A DNA stretch of 64,000 nt from Rebecca billardiae RCC1528 (taxonomy: Eukaryota; Haptophyta). A program made the translations under genes and the position numbers. The notes under the pieces are model-generated. The model ran no database searches, was not told where the DNA came from, and worked only from the letters and a program-made list of their open reading frames with translations. The stretch spans positions 1,674,001 to 1,738,000 of the forward strand of contig OZ251222.1 in NCBI GenBank assembly GCA_965240325.2, given 5' to 3'. Within the stretch, counting starts at the first letter, position 1; each line of letters opens with the position of its first letter. This document shows, piece by piece, positions 53,121 through 63,309 of this stretch.

Positions 53121-53990
53121 CAACGGTACTTAGTACTTATTTCGGAGACGGTGTCAGGTTACTTACTTACTACCGCTGATGCTTAGATTATGGCGGCACG
53201 CCCCCCCCGAAAGGTCTGAGCGTGAGCGAAAGCCGGGGGGGGGCGGCGCACGTGCTCCGCAAAATCAAAAAAGAGGATGCGCGCAGGATTTGGGGGATTT
53301 TTGTAGGTGGATTTAGGTGTGAAACCGCAGCATTTGAGTCCATATCGCTGCTCATGATTGCGTTTGTACTGCTCCTTAATCCTTTGATAGTAAGTAATAG
53401 AAGAAATCGGAATCAAATAGGACGAAGTCATCTCTGATACCATTCTGATAGTCAAGATTCGTGTGTTGAACTGACCATAAAAAAGGTGAGATATCGAACT
53501 AATTCTCTGGATAGCTGTTCACTCCTCAGATTCATCAAAGCGACGCGATATGGTATATTGCGCGGGTACAGTAGCTTGAATCGACGTTCCCGCGCGCCCT
53601 GGCCTTCTTGGCCTAATGTGGGTGGCATTCGACGTACCTCTATCTGCGAGGATTAACAGCTCTCTGAAAACGAGTGTGTCCTGGACAGCTTGAAAGGGGA
53701 AATCCAAATTTTGCGGATTTAACCCAAGATTCTCATGCCCATATTCAGCATGAGTAGTCATAGGACAATTCATCGGTGAACAGAATCAAGAAGCCTGGCT
53801 TCTTGATATCGAGATCCGATTCACAAAGCCAATCAGCGTGGTCTCCAACTGGCTTGTTAATCACCTGTAAATTGTAAAGGTGATTTGAGTGATCACCCGC
53901 GTGATGTGATTATTATGAGCAGCCTGAAACCATAATAATAAGCGCGAGTTGCGAGTCGTGAACCGTCACTTTTAAAATCGGACCCCCGTG
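53121..53990. other. Low-GC island inside the inverted-repeat pair
   Basis: This ~800-bp stretch is visibly poorer in GC than everything around it and contains A- and T-runs. Minus-strand frames give protein-like text with ordinary amino-acid use, for example LINKPVGDHADW and GFLILFTDE, then MNCPMTTHAEYGHENLG. No family is recognised. It could be DNA from an organelle, virus or other foreign source, decayed by frameshifts. Confidence 0.5.
53519..53773 (-). pseudogene. Unidentified ORF fragment in the low-GC island
   Basis: 84 codons from ATG 53773 (MNCPMTTHAEYGHENLG) to a stop at 53519. Composition is balanced (FPFQAVQDTLVFRELLILAD), unlike the Ala/Arg-rich chance ORFs nearby. An upstream segment in another frame (GDHADWLCESDLDIKKPGF) overlaps its start and ends in a stop, suggesting one former reading frame broken by a shift. 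The source family is unknown. Confidence 0.35.
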
Positions 53991-54130
53991 CGAGGCGTCA
54001 CGTGCCGCGCCACACCACGCGCCGCACGCCGACGCGCCGACGCTGCGCGCGTACGAGGTGGCGCAGCTGCTGCTCGAGGTGATTACGCACTGCGCGCTCG
54101 ACCCCGCCGAGCCCGCCGCGTGCGCCACCG
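53991..54130 (+). other. Short coding-like segment before the tandem duplication
   Basis: One frame reads LRAYEVAQLLLEVITHCALD, an amphipathic helix-like stretch, then turns into low complexity. It may be an exon of an unrecognised gene. Confidence 0.2.
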
Positions 54131-54805
54131 CACCGCGCCCTCGTGGCGGACGGCGGCGCCCGGCGTGAGTGACGGCGTCCGCCGGGCCGCCGTGGGCGAT
54201 GGCGCGCGGCGCGTGACCCGACGTACGCGGCGGCGCTCGGCCGTGCGGGCGCGCTCGCGCGGCTATGGACTCGCTCGAGGGAGCGCTGTGCGCGCTCGCC
54301 GAGCCGCCGCTGCCCGCCGCCGCCGCAAGCCGCAGGCCGCTCGCGCGCCGCGGCCGCGGCGAGGCGCGCCGGCGGCGGCGGCGTGGCGCGCTGCGGAGGC
54401 GCCGCTGCTGCCGCCGCGCGCGGCGCAGCGGCTTCTCGCGCAGTGGTCGGGCGCGGCGCTGTGGCTCGCACCACTGCACCGCGCCCTCGTGGCGGACGGC
54501 GGCGCACGCGGCCGCGGCCGTGTGGGCGATGGCGCGCGGCGCGCGACCCGCGGCGCTCGGCCGTGCGGGCGCGCTCGCGCGGCTATGGACTCGCTCGAGG
54601 GAGCGCTGTGCGCGCTCGCCGAGCCGCCGCTGCCCGCCGCCGCCGCAAGCCGCAAGCCGCTCGCGCGCCGTGGTCCTGGCTGAGGCGGGCGGCGGCGGCG
54701 CGGCGCGCGCCGCGGAGGCGCCGCTGCTCGGCCGCCGCGCGCGGCGCCGAGCGGCTTCTGCCTTCTCGCGAAGTGGTCGGGCGCGGCGCTGTGGCTGCTC
54801 TGCGC
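54131..54805. repeat. Diverged tandem duplication of a ~350-bp GC-rich unit
   Basis: Two consecutive units, ~54131-54480 and ~54487-54805, share blocks such as GGCTATGGACTCGCTCGAGG and AGTGGTCGGGCGCGGCGCTG. The long frames over both units are Arg/Ala-rich on every strand and do not support a protein. Confidence 0.7.
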
Positions 54806-55236
54806 GCAGCGCGGCTGCGCACACAACGCGCGTGCGAGCTCGCGTGCACCCCCGGCGCCGCCGCCCGGCTGTCGGATCTTATTACGCGCCGCTCTGCCTC
54901 AGCTGCGTCGCCGTTCACACTGAGCCGAGCACTTGGCAGTCGGCTGACTCGCCAGTGTGACTCGGCTGCACGGCGCATGCACCGTCCGACCGTCCGACCG
55001 TGTCGTCACAAGCCGGCTGCTAGGGCCGTGCGCCCTCAACGTCGTTGTTCACTACCCGAAGATCGGCGTAGCCGATCATATAGCGCTCCTCAGTCGTCGA
55101 TATCTATAATACTTCTGCTGGGCCATGCCCGAATCCCGCTGAGGCCCATGCCGGCATGGCGGCATTGGCCGGGCATTCCGCTACTGAGGCCTACTGTACC
55201 CCCTGCTTGCAGACAGTTGCTGTTCGGCGGGGGCGC
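54806..55236. other. Intergenic, no gene seen
   Basis: This is the 3' flank of the minus-strand dioxygenase gene. No ORF or repeat stands out. Confidence 0.5.
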
Positions 55237-56394
55237 TCACTTCCACTGCATCCACGACGGGACCGTCGCGCCGGGCGGCAGCTGCGCGTTTATGCTGGAG
55301 GGCTTGTACGCCACCTCAATGGGGCGGAAGGGCGCGCCGACCTCGCTGCCTGCGCCGACGTGCGTCCCATCCGCGCCGCACACGCCCGCCGCGCCATCGC
55401 CATCCGGCGGGTCGGCCGCGCAGTCGGCGCCTGTGCCGCCGCTCGCCAGCGCGCCGTCCGAGCTCGGCTCGGCCGCCTGGCGCTGAGACGGCTCGGCAGG
55501 CCCGGGCGTCTCCCAGCGCCTCGCAACCTGTGCCGGCACGCGCTGCTTCTGCCAGTCGTCCATGTGATGGTCGAAGGGGAAGTCGAGCCCAACGCGCGTG
55601 GCGCGTGCGCACGGCGCGTCGAGCACGGAGCGGTGCGCGGCCGAGGCGTCGAGCTCGTGCGCCATGCGCGCAAGCAGGTTGGGGTCCGTGGCGGGGAGCA
55701 CAAGCGGAGCCTCGTCGGACTCCTCCGTCTTCACCACCGTCCAGAAGTTCGCGAGCAGCGTGAGGCGCGCCCCCTGCCCCGCCGCCTGCGCGGGCGGGTG
55801 CACCACTCCGTGGTAGAGGTCCCCTTGGAACGCGAGCAGACGGTTGGTGCGCGCCGGCACGAGCACGACCTCCGAGGGGATGGGCGGCTGCATCTGCGTG
55901 GCGCCGAAGGTCTGGTTGAAGACGACCGTGGGCCCGCCCGCGCCCGCCTGCACGTAGAACACCGTCGCGACGACCGCGTGCCGGCAGCGCTCGCCGCGCT
56001 TCTGCGCCTCGTTGCACAGCAGCGTGTCCGTGTCCGCGTGGTACTCCTTCGGGTCGGACGGCAGCCGGTTCTGCACCCACCAGTCGACGCCGACGAGCTC
56101 GTCGAGGACCGATCCGAACTCGCGCAGCACGATCGGCGCGTACGCCACGATGGCGCGCTCGATCGGCGTGCGCGGCGGGTACGGCGTGCTGCCGTCGCGG
56201 CCGATCGAGAGCCACCGCGTCCTGCGGCGGCCTGGGACGCTGGCGATGGTGCCCTCGTGCTGCAGCAGGCGGTCGTGCAAGATGCGCAGGACCGCCGGGT
56301 CGAGCACGTCGTCGAAGACGCCGTACGACGCCGCCGCGACGGACGCGCACCACCACAGCGTCAACATCGGCCAGGCGCCGCGACCGGCCGCCAT
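55237..56394 (-). CDS. Secretory 2-oxoglutarate/Fe(II) dioxygenase, prolyl-4-hydroxylase-like
   Basis: 385 aa, single exon. A signal-anchor or signal peptide opens the protein (MAAGRGAWPMLTLWWCAS). The dioxygenase core (residues ~60-215) has an HxD pair in KEYHADTDTLLCN, a strand pair VVATVFYVQAGAGGPTVVFN, a distal His in GDLYHGVVHP, and the 2-oxoglutarate Arg in GARLTLLANFW. The family hydroxylates protein residues or small molecules; the substrate here is unknown. The C-terminal ~120 residues are low-complexity Ala/Gly/Asp and end PPGATVPSWMQWK. It is divergent from the GH31 gene, with 49 bp between ATGs, so the two are probably co-expressed in the secretory system. Confidence 0.75.
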   Translation of the reverse strand: MAAGRGAWPMLTLWWCASVAAASYGVFDDVLDPAVLRILHDRLLQHEGTIASVPGRRRTRWLSIGRDGSTPYPPRTPIERAIVAYAPIVLREFGSVLDELVGVDWWVQNRLPSDPKEYHADTDTLLCNEAQKRGERCRHAVVATVFYVQAGAGGPTVVFNQTFGATQMQPPIPSEVVLVPARTNRLLAFQGDLYHGVVHPPAQAAGQGARLTLLANFWTVVKTEESDEAPLVLPATDPNLLARMAHELDASAAHRSVLDAPCARATRVGLDFPFDHHMDDWQKQRVPAQVARRWETPGPAEPSQRQAAEPSSDGALASGGTGADCAADPPDGDGAAGVCGADGTHVGAGSEVGAPFRPIEVAYKPSSINAQLPPGATVPSWMQWK

Positions 56395-56443
56395 AGGCGT
56401 CTCGGGGAGTCGTGGTCCGTCCACTTGACACTTGCCAAAGATC
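56395..56443. promoter_or_regulatory. 49-bp divergent spacer, dioxygenase / GH31
   Basis: Two outward-facing ATGs share this spacer. There is no TATA box. Regulatory elements must overlap the coding starts. Confidence 0.5.
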
Positions 56444-59400
56444 ATGGCAGCGCGCGCGGCGGTCGCCGCCACTCTGGTGCTCGTGAGCTCGGCATACCCC
56501 ACCAAGTACGAGCTCCTCCCATACGAGTCCGTCGCCGACGCGCGCGCGGTCGTCGTCGCGGGATCGGCGCGCTTCACCGTGCTCACGGAGCGGCTCGTAC
56601 GCATGGAGTACGACGAGGCGCGGCGGTTCGAGGACCGGCCGACGCTCTCGGTGGTGAACCGCAAGCTGCACGTGCCCGCGTTCGTCGTCTCCCGCGCGCG
56701 CGCCAAGGCCGACGCCGTCCGCGTCACCACGCAACACTTTGAGCTGGTGTATGCCGGCGGGCTATTTGGCGCGGACACGCTGCGCATCGGGCCGGCGGCG
56801 GGCGCGGCGCACTTCGAGCGCTGGCACTTTGGCATGGTGTCCGAGCGCGACCCGCTCAACCTGCGCGGAACGATCCGCACGCTCGACGGGCTCAACAACG
56901 TGTCGCTCGACTGCGCGCGCCACGAGCCGTCCGCGCACTGCCAGCCCGGCCTCGTCTCGCGCTCCGGCTGGGCGCTGCTCGACGACACGGCCGCGCCTGT
57001 GCTGGACGAGGCGCACGCATGGTGGACGGACGCGTCGGGCGCGCTGCTCCGCTCGCGCTCGGCGCACGACCTCTACCTGTTCGCGCACGGCCGCGCGTAC
57101 GAGGGCGCGCTGCACGACTTCTCGCGAATCGGCGGCGCGATCCCTCTGATCCCGAGGCGCAATCTCGGCGTGTGGTTCACGCGCTGGTACGACTACGACG
57201 CAAGCGCGGTGCGCGCGGTGGTGGACGGCTGGGCGGAGGAAGGGCTGCCGCTCGACGTCTTCGTGTTCGACATGAACTGGCACACCAAGCACGACTGGAC
57301 CGGGTACAGCTGGGACCGGACCCTCTACCCGCGCCCGGAGGACACGCTCGCAGACCTGCGCGCGCGCGGGCTCGCGGTCGCGGGGAATCTTCACGACGCG
57401 AACGGCGTGGGCACTTGGGAGGAGGGGTATGAGGCGCTGTGCGCGCAGCTCGGGCTCGACCCGTCCGCGCCGCCCGCGCCGAAGGGCGTGCCCCTCGACC
57501 TGCGCAACCGCTCGTACCTCGCCGCCCTCGACGACCAGCTGCTGAGGCCGCTCGAAACGGCAGGCGTTGACTTTTGGTGTGAGCGAGCGCGCGCGCCCGG
57601 GCGCGCGCGCGCGCGGCGCGCGCGCGGGCGGCACGGTGAGCGCGGCGGGCGCGGGGCGTGCGTGTGAGCGGACGGCACGGTGCGCGGCGTGGAGGGCGTC
57701 GGGGGTCGACTTCTGGTGCACACCGCGCCCGGCCGCGCGCGCGCGCGGCTTTGGACGAGCGCTGCTTGCGCGGGCGGGCGGGAAGGTGCGCGGCCCTTAC
57801 CCGTGCGTGCTCCCGGGACATGCGGCTCGCGCGCGCGCGCGCGCAGGTGGATTGACTGGCAGCAGGGCCCGGACAAGGGCGGCACCGGGCAGGACCCGCG
57901 CGGAAGGATGAACCCGACGATCGCGCTCAGCCGCGCGCGCGTCACAAACCACGCGCGGCGCTGCGCTCACGGCCTGCCGTGCACGCGGCGGCGCGGCGTG
58001 ACGCTCGCGCGCTGGGGCGGGCTCGGCTCGCACCGGTACCAGCACGGCTTCTCCGGCGACGTGCAGGTGCTCAGCTGGGCCAACCTCGCGTACCAAGCCT
58101 ACTTCTCCGCGACCGCCAGCAACGTCGGCTACGGCCTGTGGTCGCACGACAGTGCGCGCGCGCACGCGCGCGCGCGCCGCGCCGGCCGAGCCGACGCGCC
58201 CTCCCATGCTGCGCGCGCGCGCCGTGCGCATCTGTCTGCGTGCGCGCAACGCGTGCGCGTCCGCCCCGCCGAGCTGCGCAGAGCCGCACGCCGGCCGGCG
58301 GACGCACGGCGCGCGCGCACGCGCGCACAGCCGCCACTCACGCTCACACGCGCGCCGCCCGCTCCCCCCGCGCGCGCGCGCGCGTGCGCGTGCGCGAGCG
58401 TGTTCGCAGTCGTTGGCCCCGGCTCCGACCCGGAGCTGTTCGTGCGGTGGGTGCAGCTGGGGTCGTACTCGGCGATCCTGCGGCTGCACGAGCGCGGGCT
58501 CTCGGCGGGCTCGTGCTTCGGCTGGCCGACCGAGCCGAGTGGCTGCGCGCTCGTCGAGCCGTTCAAGGCGGCGCGCGCTTACTACGAGCCGATGCGCGCC
58601 GCGCTGCGAGCGCGCGCCGCGCTGGTGCCGTACTTGTACACCGCGGCAGCGGAGGCGCACGCGCGCGGGCTCTCGCTCACGCGGCCGCTCTACTACAGCT
58701 ACCCGGAGGAGCCGTCGGCCTACCCGGCCGACATGGACGCGCTGCTGGGGCAGGACGCGCGCAGTGCGCAGTACATGCTCGGAGGCGATCTGCTTGTCGC
58801 GCCCGTCACGCGGCCGGCCGTGCCGCCGCCCGCGCCGCCGTCGGCGGCGCGCCTGCGCCCGGAGCCCGCCGCCGACCTCGCCGCCGAGCGCGCGGCCGCC
58901 TCGCCCACGCTCGAGCCAAGCGGGCTGGCGCCGATGCGCGTGTGGCTGCCGCCGGGCGCGTGGCTCGAGGAGCCGACGGGCCGGCTGCTCCGAGCACCGG
59001 CGCCCGGCGGGCTGTGGCTGGAGCGCGCGCTGCACTTGACTGAGTACACTGCTTACGTGCGCGGCGGCGCGGCGCTGCCGTCCCTGCCGCCTGCCGGCTC
59101 GCGCGCCGAGCTGCTCGGCGCGGCCGGGCGCGCGTATGCGGCGCTCGAGTTCACCGTCCACCCCGGCGCGGCCGCGGGCGCGGGGGAGGCGTACGAGGAC
59201 GATGGCGACTCCGAGGCCTACTTGCGCGGGCAGTGGGCGCGCACGCGCCTCACATACACCCTCGGCGGCGCGGGCGGCGCGGACGGCGCGTCGGTTGCAG
59301 AGGGCGGCGCGGCAGTTACACACGCCAACATCAGCACGACAGGATGGTACGCTGGCATCCCGAGCGCGCGCGAGTACACCGTCCGGCTTCGGAGCGCGCT

Positions 59401-60040
59401 GCCGGCCGCGAAGGTGGTCGTGGCGCGCGCGGGCGGCGCGCCGAGCCGCGTGGGCTTTGACCGTCTCGCTGGCACGCTCCCCGGTGCCACGTGCGCGCGC
59501 GACTCGTGGTCGTACGACGGCGCGCGGCTCGAGCTGCGCGTGCGGCTGTGCGCCGCGGCGGGCAACACGCGCGCCGGCTTCGTCACCGCGCTCCAGATCG
59601 TGCACGTGCCGGTCCGGGGGTCCGCGCCCGCGGTGCACGCAGAGCTGCTCAACGGGCTGCGCTTTGCGCTCTCGCGCGCGCGCCTCGCCAAGGCCGTGCT
59701 CGACGAGACGCGCAGTGTCCCCGGCGGCAGCCGCACGTGCGCGCGCGGAGCGGGCGGCGCGCTCGGCGCATGCGCCGCGGCGAGCGCGCCGGCGGCGCCG
59801 TCGCCGCCGCAGCCGCAGATCTCGGCCCTCGCGGCGGCGAGCGAGACGCTTGGCGCCCTGGCGGGCGACAATGACAGCGGCGAGGGCTTTGTGGCGCTGG
59901 CAACCCGCGCACGGGCGGAGCTGCTGCCGGGCGCGCGCGCCGAGGTGCAAGCACTCCAGGCAGGCGCCAGCAGTCACGCGCAGTCACTGCGCTTCGCCTT
60001 TGCGCTCGCGCTGCTCGATGGTGCCGTGCAGCTCCCGTGA
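56444..60040 (+). CDS. Secreted glycoside hydrolase family 31 enzyme, 3 exons
   Basis: Exons 56444-57576, 57847-58151 and 58410-60040 give 3069 nt, 1022 aa, exactly in frame. Signal peptide MAARAAVAATLVLVSSAYP. The N-terminal beta domain includes RLVRMEYDEARRFEDRPT; the (beta/alpha)8 barrel starts near RNLGVWFTRWYDYD and DVFVFDMNWH. Splicing creates DFWWIDWQQG, with the presumed catalytic nucleophile Asp at ~381. RWGGLGSHRYQHGFSGD supplies the acid/base Asp at ~449. The second junction restores WSHDIVGPGSDPELFVRWVQ. Later C-terminal beta domains include ARSAQYMLGGDLLVAPVT and YEDDGDSEAYLRGQW. GH31 enzymes cleave alpha-glucosidic, alpha-xylosidic or related bonds. The WWIDWQQG/RWGGLG version is shared with uncharacterised bacterial and plant members, so alpha-glucosidase is only the default name. 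Confidence 0.85.
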
Positions 60041-60256
60041 GCCGCGGGCGCCGGCACGACTCCGGAAAAGTCGCTGGCCCGCTGCGGGCCCGTGCGGCCG
60101 TGCGGCGCCCATCACTGCATCAGCATGCATGGGCAGCATATGTGCCGGTACTGGTACATGGTGCCTGGCGGCTGGCAGCGTATCATGGCTGATGATGCTA
60201 TCGATATGTATAGCATCAGCGCTATACCGCCGCCGCGTAATAGTGTCTGAGTAAGT
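60041..60256. other. 3' flank of the GH31 gene
   Basis: Short non-coding spacer up to the inner edge of the right inverted-repeat copy. It contains small palindromes rich in GCAT. Confidence 0.5.
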
Positions 60257-61590
60257 TATGACCGCGCGTTCCGCGGTCCTTTTCTGCATGGAATCAACGC
60301 AGTTGGCCAACAGTTGGGGGCCCGCGGTGGCCGTGCAATCGCGGCTCTCCGCCGTAGTGGCAGTTCGCCAGTTGAAGTCGGTTCTGAGATGACTGAAGCT
60401 ATTAGTCCGACCGTCGCCCTGCCTGCGCGACCGCGAGACTCATTCACACTTCACACAATCACAGCAGCGGACCTGAGACGGCACCCGGCACCGGTTGTCA
60501 AATCGGACGTCCGTCTGACTTAACTAGCTGCCAAATGGCCAACTGGCTGATCAGCTCGGATCCGACCCGTCCGCGATCGTACCATCGACATCGGACGTCC
60601 GTCTGACAACTATTACTACTGCTAGTAGCTGCCAAACTGTCCAACTCTGGCTGATCAGCTCGGATCCGACCCCGGACCCGTCCGCGATCGTGCCGAGTGA
60701 GTCGTGCCGCGGAGCTCGGAGTACTGAAGGAGTCGGGTGTGACAGCAGGGTGCTTTAGCGCTGCGGCCCGTGCCAGCCAACGACCAGACGTACTCTGGCC
60801 ACTTGACCCGTTGCACGCAGTGAGTGACCAGGGTACGCCCTGCCCACCGCGCGCGCCGCGCGACTCGCCACTCGGGGTGATGGAGAGCGGATGGCGACAG
60901 CAGCAGCAGTCCTCATGAAGACGATGAAACTGGCGGCACGGGTGCACGAGGTGGCAGGCGAAAGCGCGCCGACGAGACCGCATTTGACACACCTGAGCCG
61001 CACGCGCGTGCCGTCGCCGAGCGGCGAGCGCTGCAAACGCGCAACTCTAAGCTACCGCGCGCGCCACGAGTCGGCCACGACGGCGCGGCACTAGCTGATG
61101 CAGGCCGTACTGCCGGCACTGCTTCTGCGATCATGCGCCACGGTCGCAGCTGACTGCGTGAGCAGCAAGCGGGAGGCGGGTCCGGAGGCACGTGCAGGCG
61201 CGCTCGCAGCCAAGGCCGGTTGGTCGGCCATATCCGCCATCGTGTGCGGTGTGGGCCACGTCACCTCCGATCCGGATGTGGCCCAGTCCGGACGTCACGC
61301 GATCCGGGACGACGAATACGATTCGCTCGTAACGAACCGTTACGCTAAAGTCACGTCCGGCTCACGTCCAGATCGCACTTTACTTAGGGAATATCGTGGG
61401 CGCGCTCTTTTTCGGCCTAATAGACCTCTCTATGCGATATCTCAAAACTCGAAACTCGGTCTCCGCCAGGGCCCTAAAAATCGCCCTCCCGTCCCTGCTT
61501 TTTTCTTGATCAAAGATCTTTTTGAAACGTGGTTCGGGCCCGCAGTGCGGGCTCCACGCTGCGCGCTCCGCCCTGCACCGCGGGCCATAA
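60257..61590 (-). repeat. Right copy of a large inverted repeat
   Basis: ~1334 bp, opposite in orientation to 51476-53120 and lacking its ~420-bp insert. It has an internal partial duplication: the GGACGTCCGTCTGAC / GCTGATCAGCTCGGATCCGA block appears twice near 60505-60570 and 60595-60670. The outer end is CCGCGGGCCATAA. A short frame beginning MATAAAVLMKTMKLAARVHE (60891) is conserved in the left copy as well. Confidence 0.85.
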
Positions 61591-62178
61591 TAATCATATC
61601 CGCGACTTATATGCGGGCCCCTACTATTGTGAGTTAGGGCCGACTTAGGCGACAATGTCAATGGCTGCAGAGAGTGCAGCCTGCCGAGGCAGCAGGGCGG
61701 CAGGGCCACACTCATTCGTGACAGTGATGACCGTGTCGCGGCCCGCCCGGTCACCGTGTTGCCGGCTCGTGGCCGAGTGTGGTCTGTGCCTGTGGACTCA
61801 CGAGTCACGGACACGGTGACGGTTACTGACGGTGGACATCGTGATCGTGTCGGGCGGTCGTCGCGCAACTTGTAAGACCGAAAACTACTGAGTCTGCTGA
61901 GACGGCGCCAAGACGTAACGCTACTCGCGGTCCGAGTGTCACTGATGTCCGCCACTCGCCACTCGCCACTCAGTTCACTCTTAAATGACTGACAAGTGAC
62001 AGTAAACTTGTGAGTGACTCGAGTCTCGACTGGACACTGGTTGAGGTTCGCGGACTCGTTCGGGCGGACGAGGTTGCCGCCACACGGGATTACAGACGGG
62101 CGGGCGGAGCCTCAAGGCGATGTGCGCGCTGGTCAGTGCTGACGGACAGGAGATTTGAGTGATTGCAAGGCCGGGCTT
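61591..62178. other. Intergenic, no gene seen
   Basis: Moderately GC-rich with many GTGAC/GTCAC-type strings. It forms the 3' flank of the downstream minus-strand gene. Confidence 0.5.
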
Positions 62179-62793
62179 TCAGAGTTCCCTGCCTCCCATC
62201 GAGCGCAGGTTGCCATCTGCAAGCGACACGACGATTGCCCACACTGACCAGCCGCCATTGAACGGCGGCCGCATCTCGCGCCGCAGCTGGAAGAGGAAGC
62301 GCCGCGTATCGCACGCGTCTAGGTCGCCACGGGGCGATACCACTGCCACCTGCGAGGCGTACTTTGAGCCATCACCCACGGCGCTCAGCGGCTCGAGCGT
62401 CCAACCTTCGTTGTCGATGAGCCGGCCAATGTCCGACTTGCGCACTCGCGCACGGTACTTTTCAAAGTTGCCGTGCCCGTTGACGGGCGCGCCGCGGTAG
62501 AGGTCATGCGTCCAGTCCCAGAAGCAGCGCACGCCCGAGTCCGTCTCGGGAAAGTTGTTGAGCTTCAGCGCGCGCAGCACGTTCTCCACGACCTCGTCGA
62601 CGGGCACACCCGGGTGCACGCTGCGGACAACGCCCCACTGGTCCACCTCGGCACTCATGCGCACGAGCCCGGCGTGGACGCGCCGGCACTGGTTTGGGTG
62701 AGACTGCCGAGCGCCAACCCCCGATCGTGGAAGGGCTTGGCGCGCGCTCACGCCGAGCGCGGAGACGAGGAACACGCATGCCGCTGCCGCCAT
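62179..62793 (-). CDS. Conserved-looking secretory or plastid protein of unknown function
   Basis: 204 aa, single exon. The N-terminus MAAAACVFLVSALGVSARQ is a signal peptide. It is followed by ~25 residues rich in Arg, Ser and Gln with few acids, which would suit a plastid transit region. The mature domain (residues ~50-200) has mixed alpha/beta character: VDEVVENVLRALKLNNFPE, GVRCFWDWTHDLYRG, NFEKYRARVRKSDIGRLID, GSKYASQVAVVSPRG and RRFLFQLRREMRPP. The pattern of an initial helix with Phe/Trp, then paired strands ending in a long antiparallel sheet, resembles SnoaL/DUF4864-type cone folds; that is an inference. Catalytic residues are not assignable. Confidence 0.6.
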   Translation of the reverse strand: MAAAACVFLVSALGVSARQALPRSGVGARQSHPNQCRRVHAGLVRMSAEVDQWGVVRSVHPGVPVDEVVENVLRALKLNNFPETDSGVRCFWDWTHDLYRGAPVNGHGNFEKYRARVRKSDIGRLIDNEGWTLEPLSAVGDGSKYASQVAVVSPRGDLDACDTRRFLFQLRREMRPPFNGGWSVWAIVVSLADGNLRSMGGREL

Positions 62794-63309
62794 CGCAGTG
62801 ACAGCGCTGATCGCCCCGCGACCGGCCCGGGCGGCGTCTGTCCGAGACCGATGCTACAAACCGTACAACTACAAACGGCCCTTCGGGCAATCGGGCTACA
62901 AGTACAGTATTCAAGCAGTACAAACCACTACTGTATGGGGGTACAGTACTTACTGCTGTTAACAAGAGTATCAAGCTCCGCTAGTATCAGACACCAGTGA
63001 CTCCGCCCGCCTCCAGGACTCTGGACTGCGCGGCCGGTGCGGGTGCCAGCTGCAGGGCTGATAATGAGGAGTGCGGACTGATGAGTAGCCTGACTGAGCG
63101 GACAAGCCTCGGTCCAGCGTCAGCGGTCAGGCGCACGTCGCCACGTGCGGCGGACTGACGGCACTGACGCGGCATCCATTATCCAAACAAAGCCCTGCAC
63201 GTCCACTTTGCAGGCGCGCTGATGCCTGATGCCGATGTCCGTGCCGCGTGCGGTGATGCTGCGCATTCGTGATGAGTGTTGTGCCTCGGGCGCAACGCAC
63301 CACCGCGAC
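62794..63309. other. Intergenic spacer
   Basis: It contains the 5' flank of the gene ending at 62179 and the 3' flank of the partial gene at the window edge. No motif is recognised. Confidence 0.5.

Noticed and set aside
61098-61637. A 179-codon gene in the right inverted-repeat arm
   Set aside because: Only the first ~35 codons are preserved in the left arm; the rest shifts frame, and the composition follows the repeat and not a protein.
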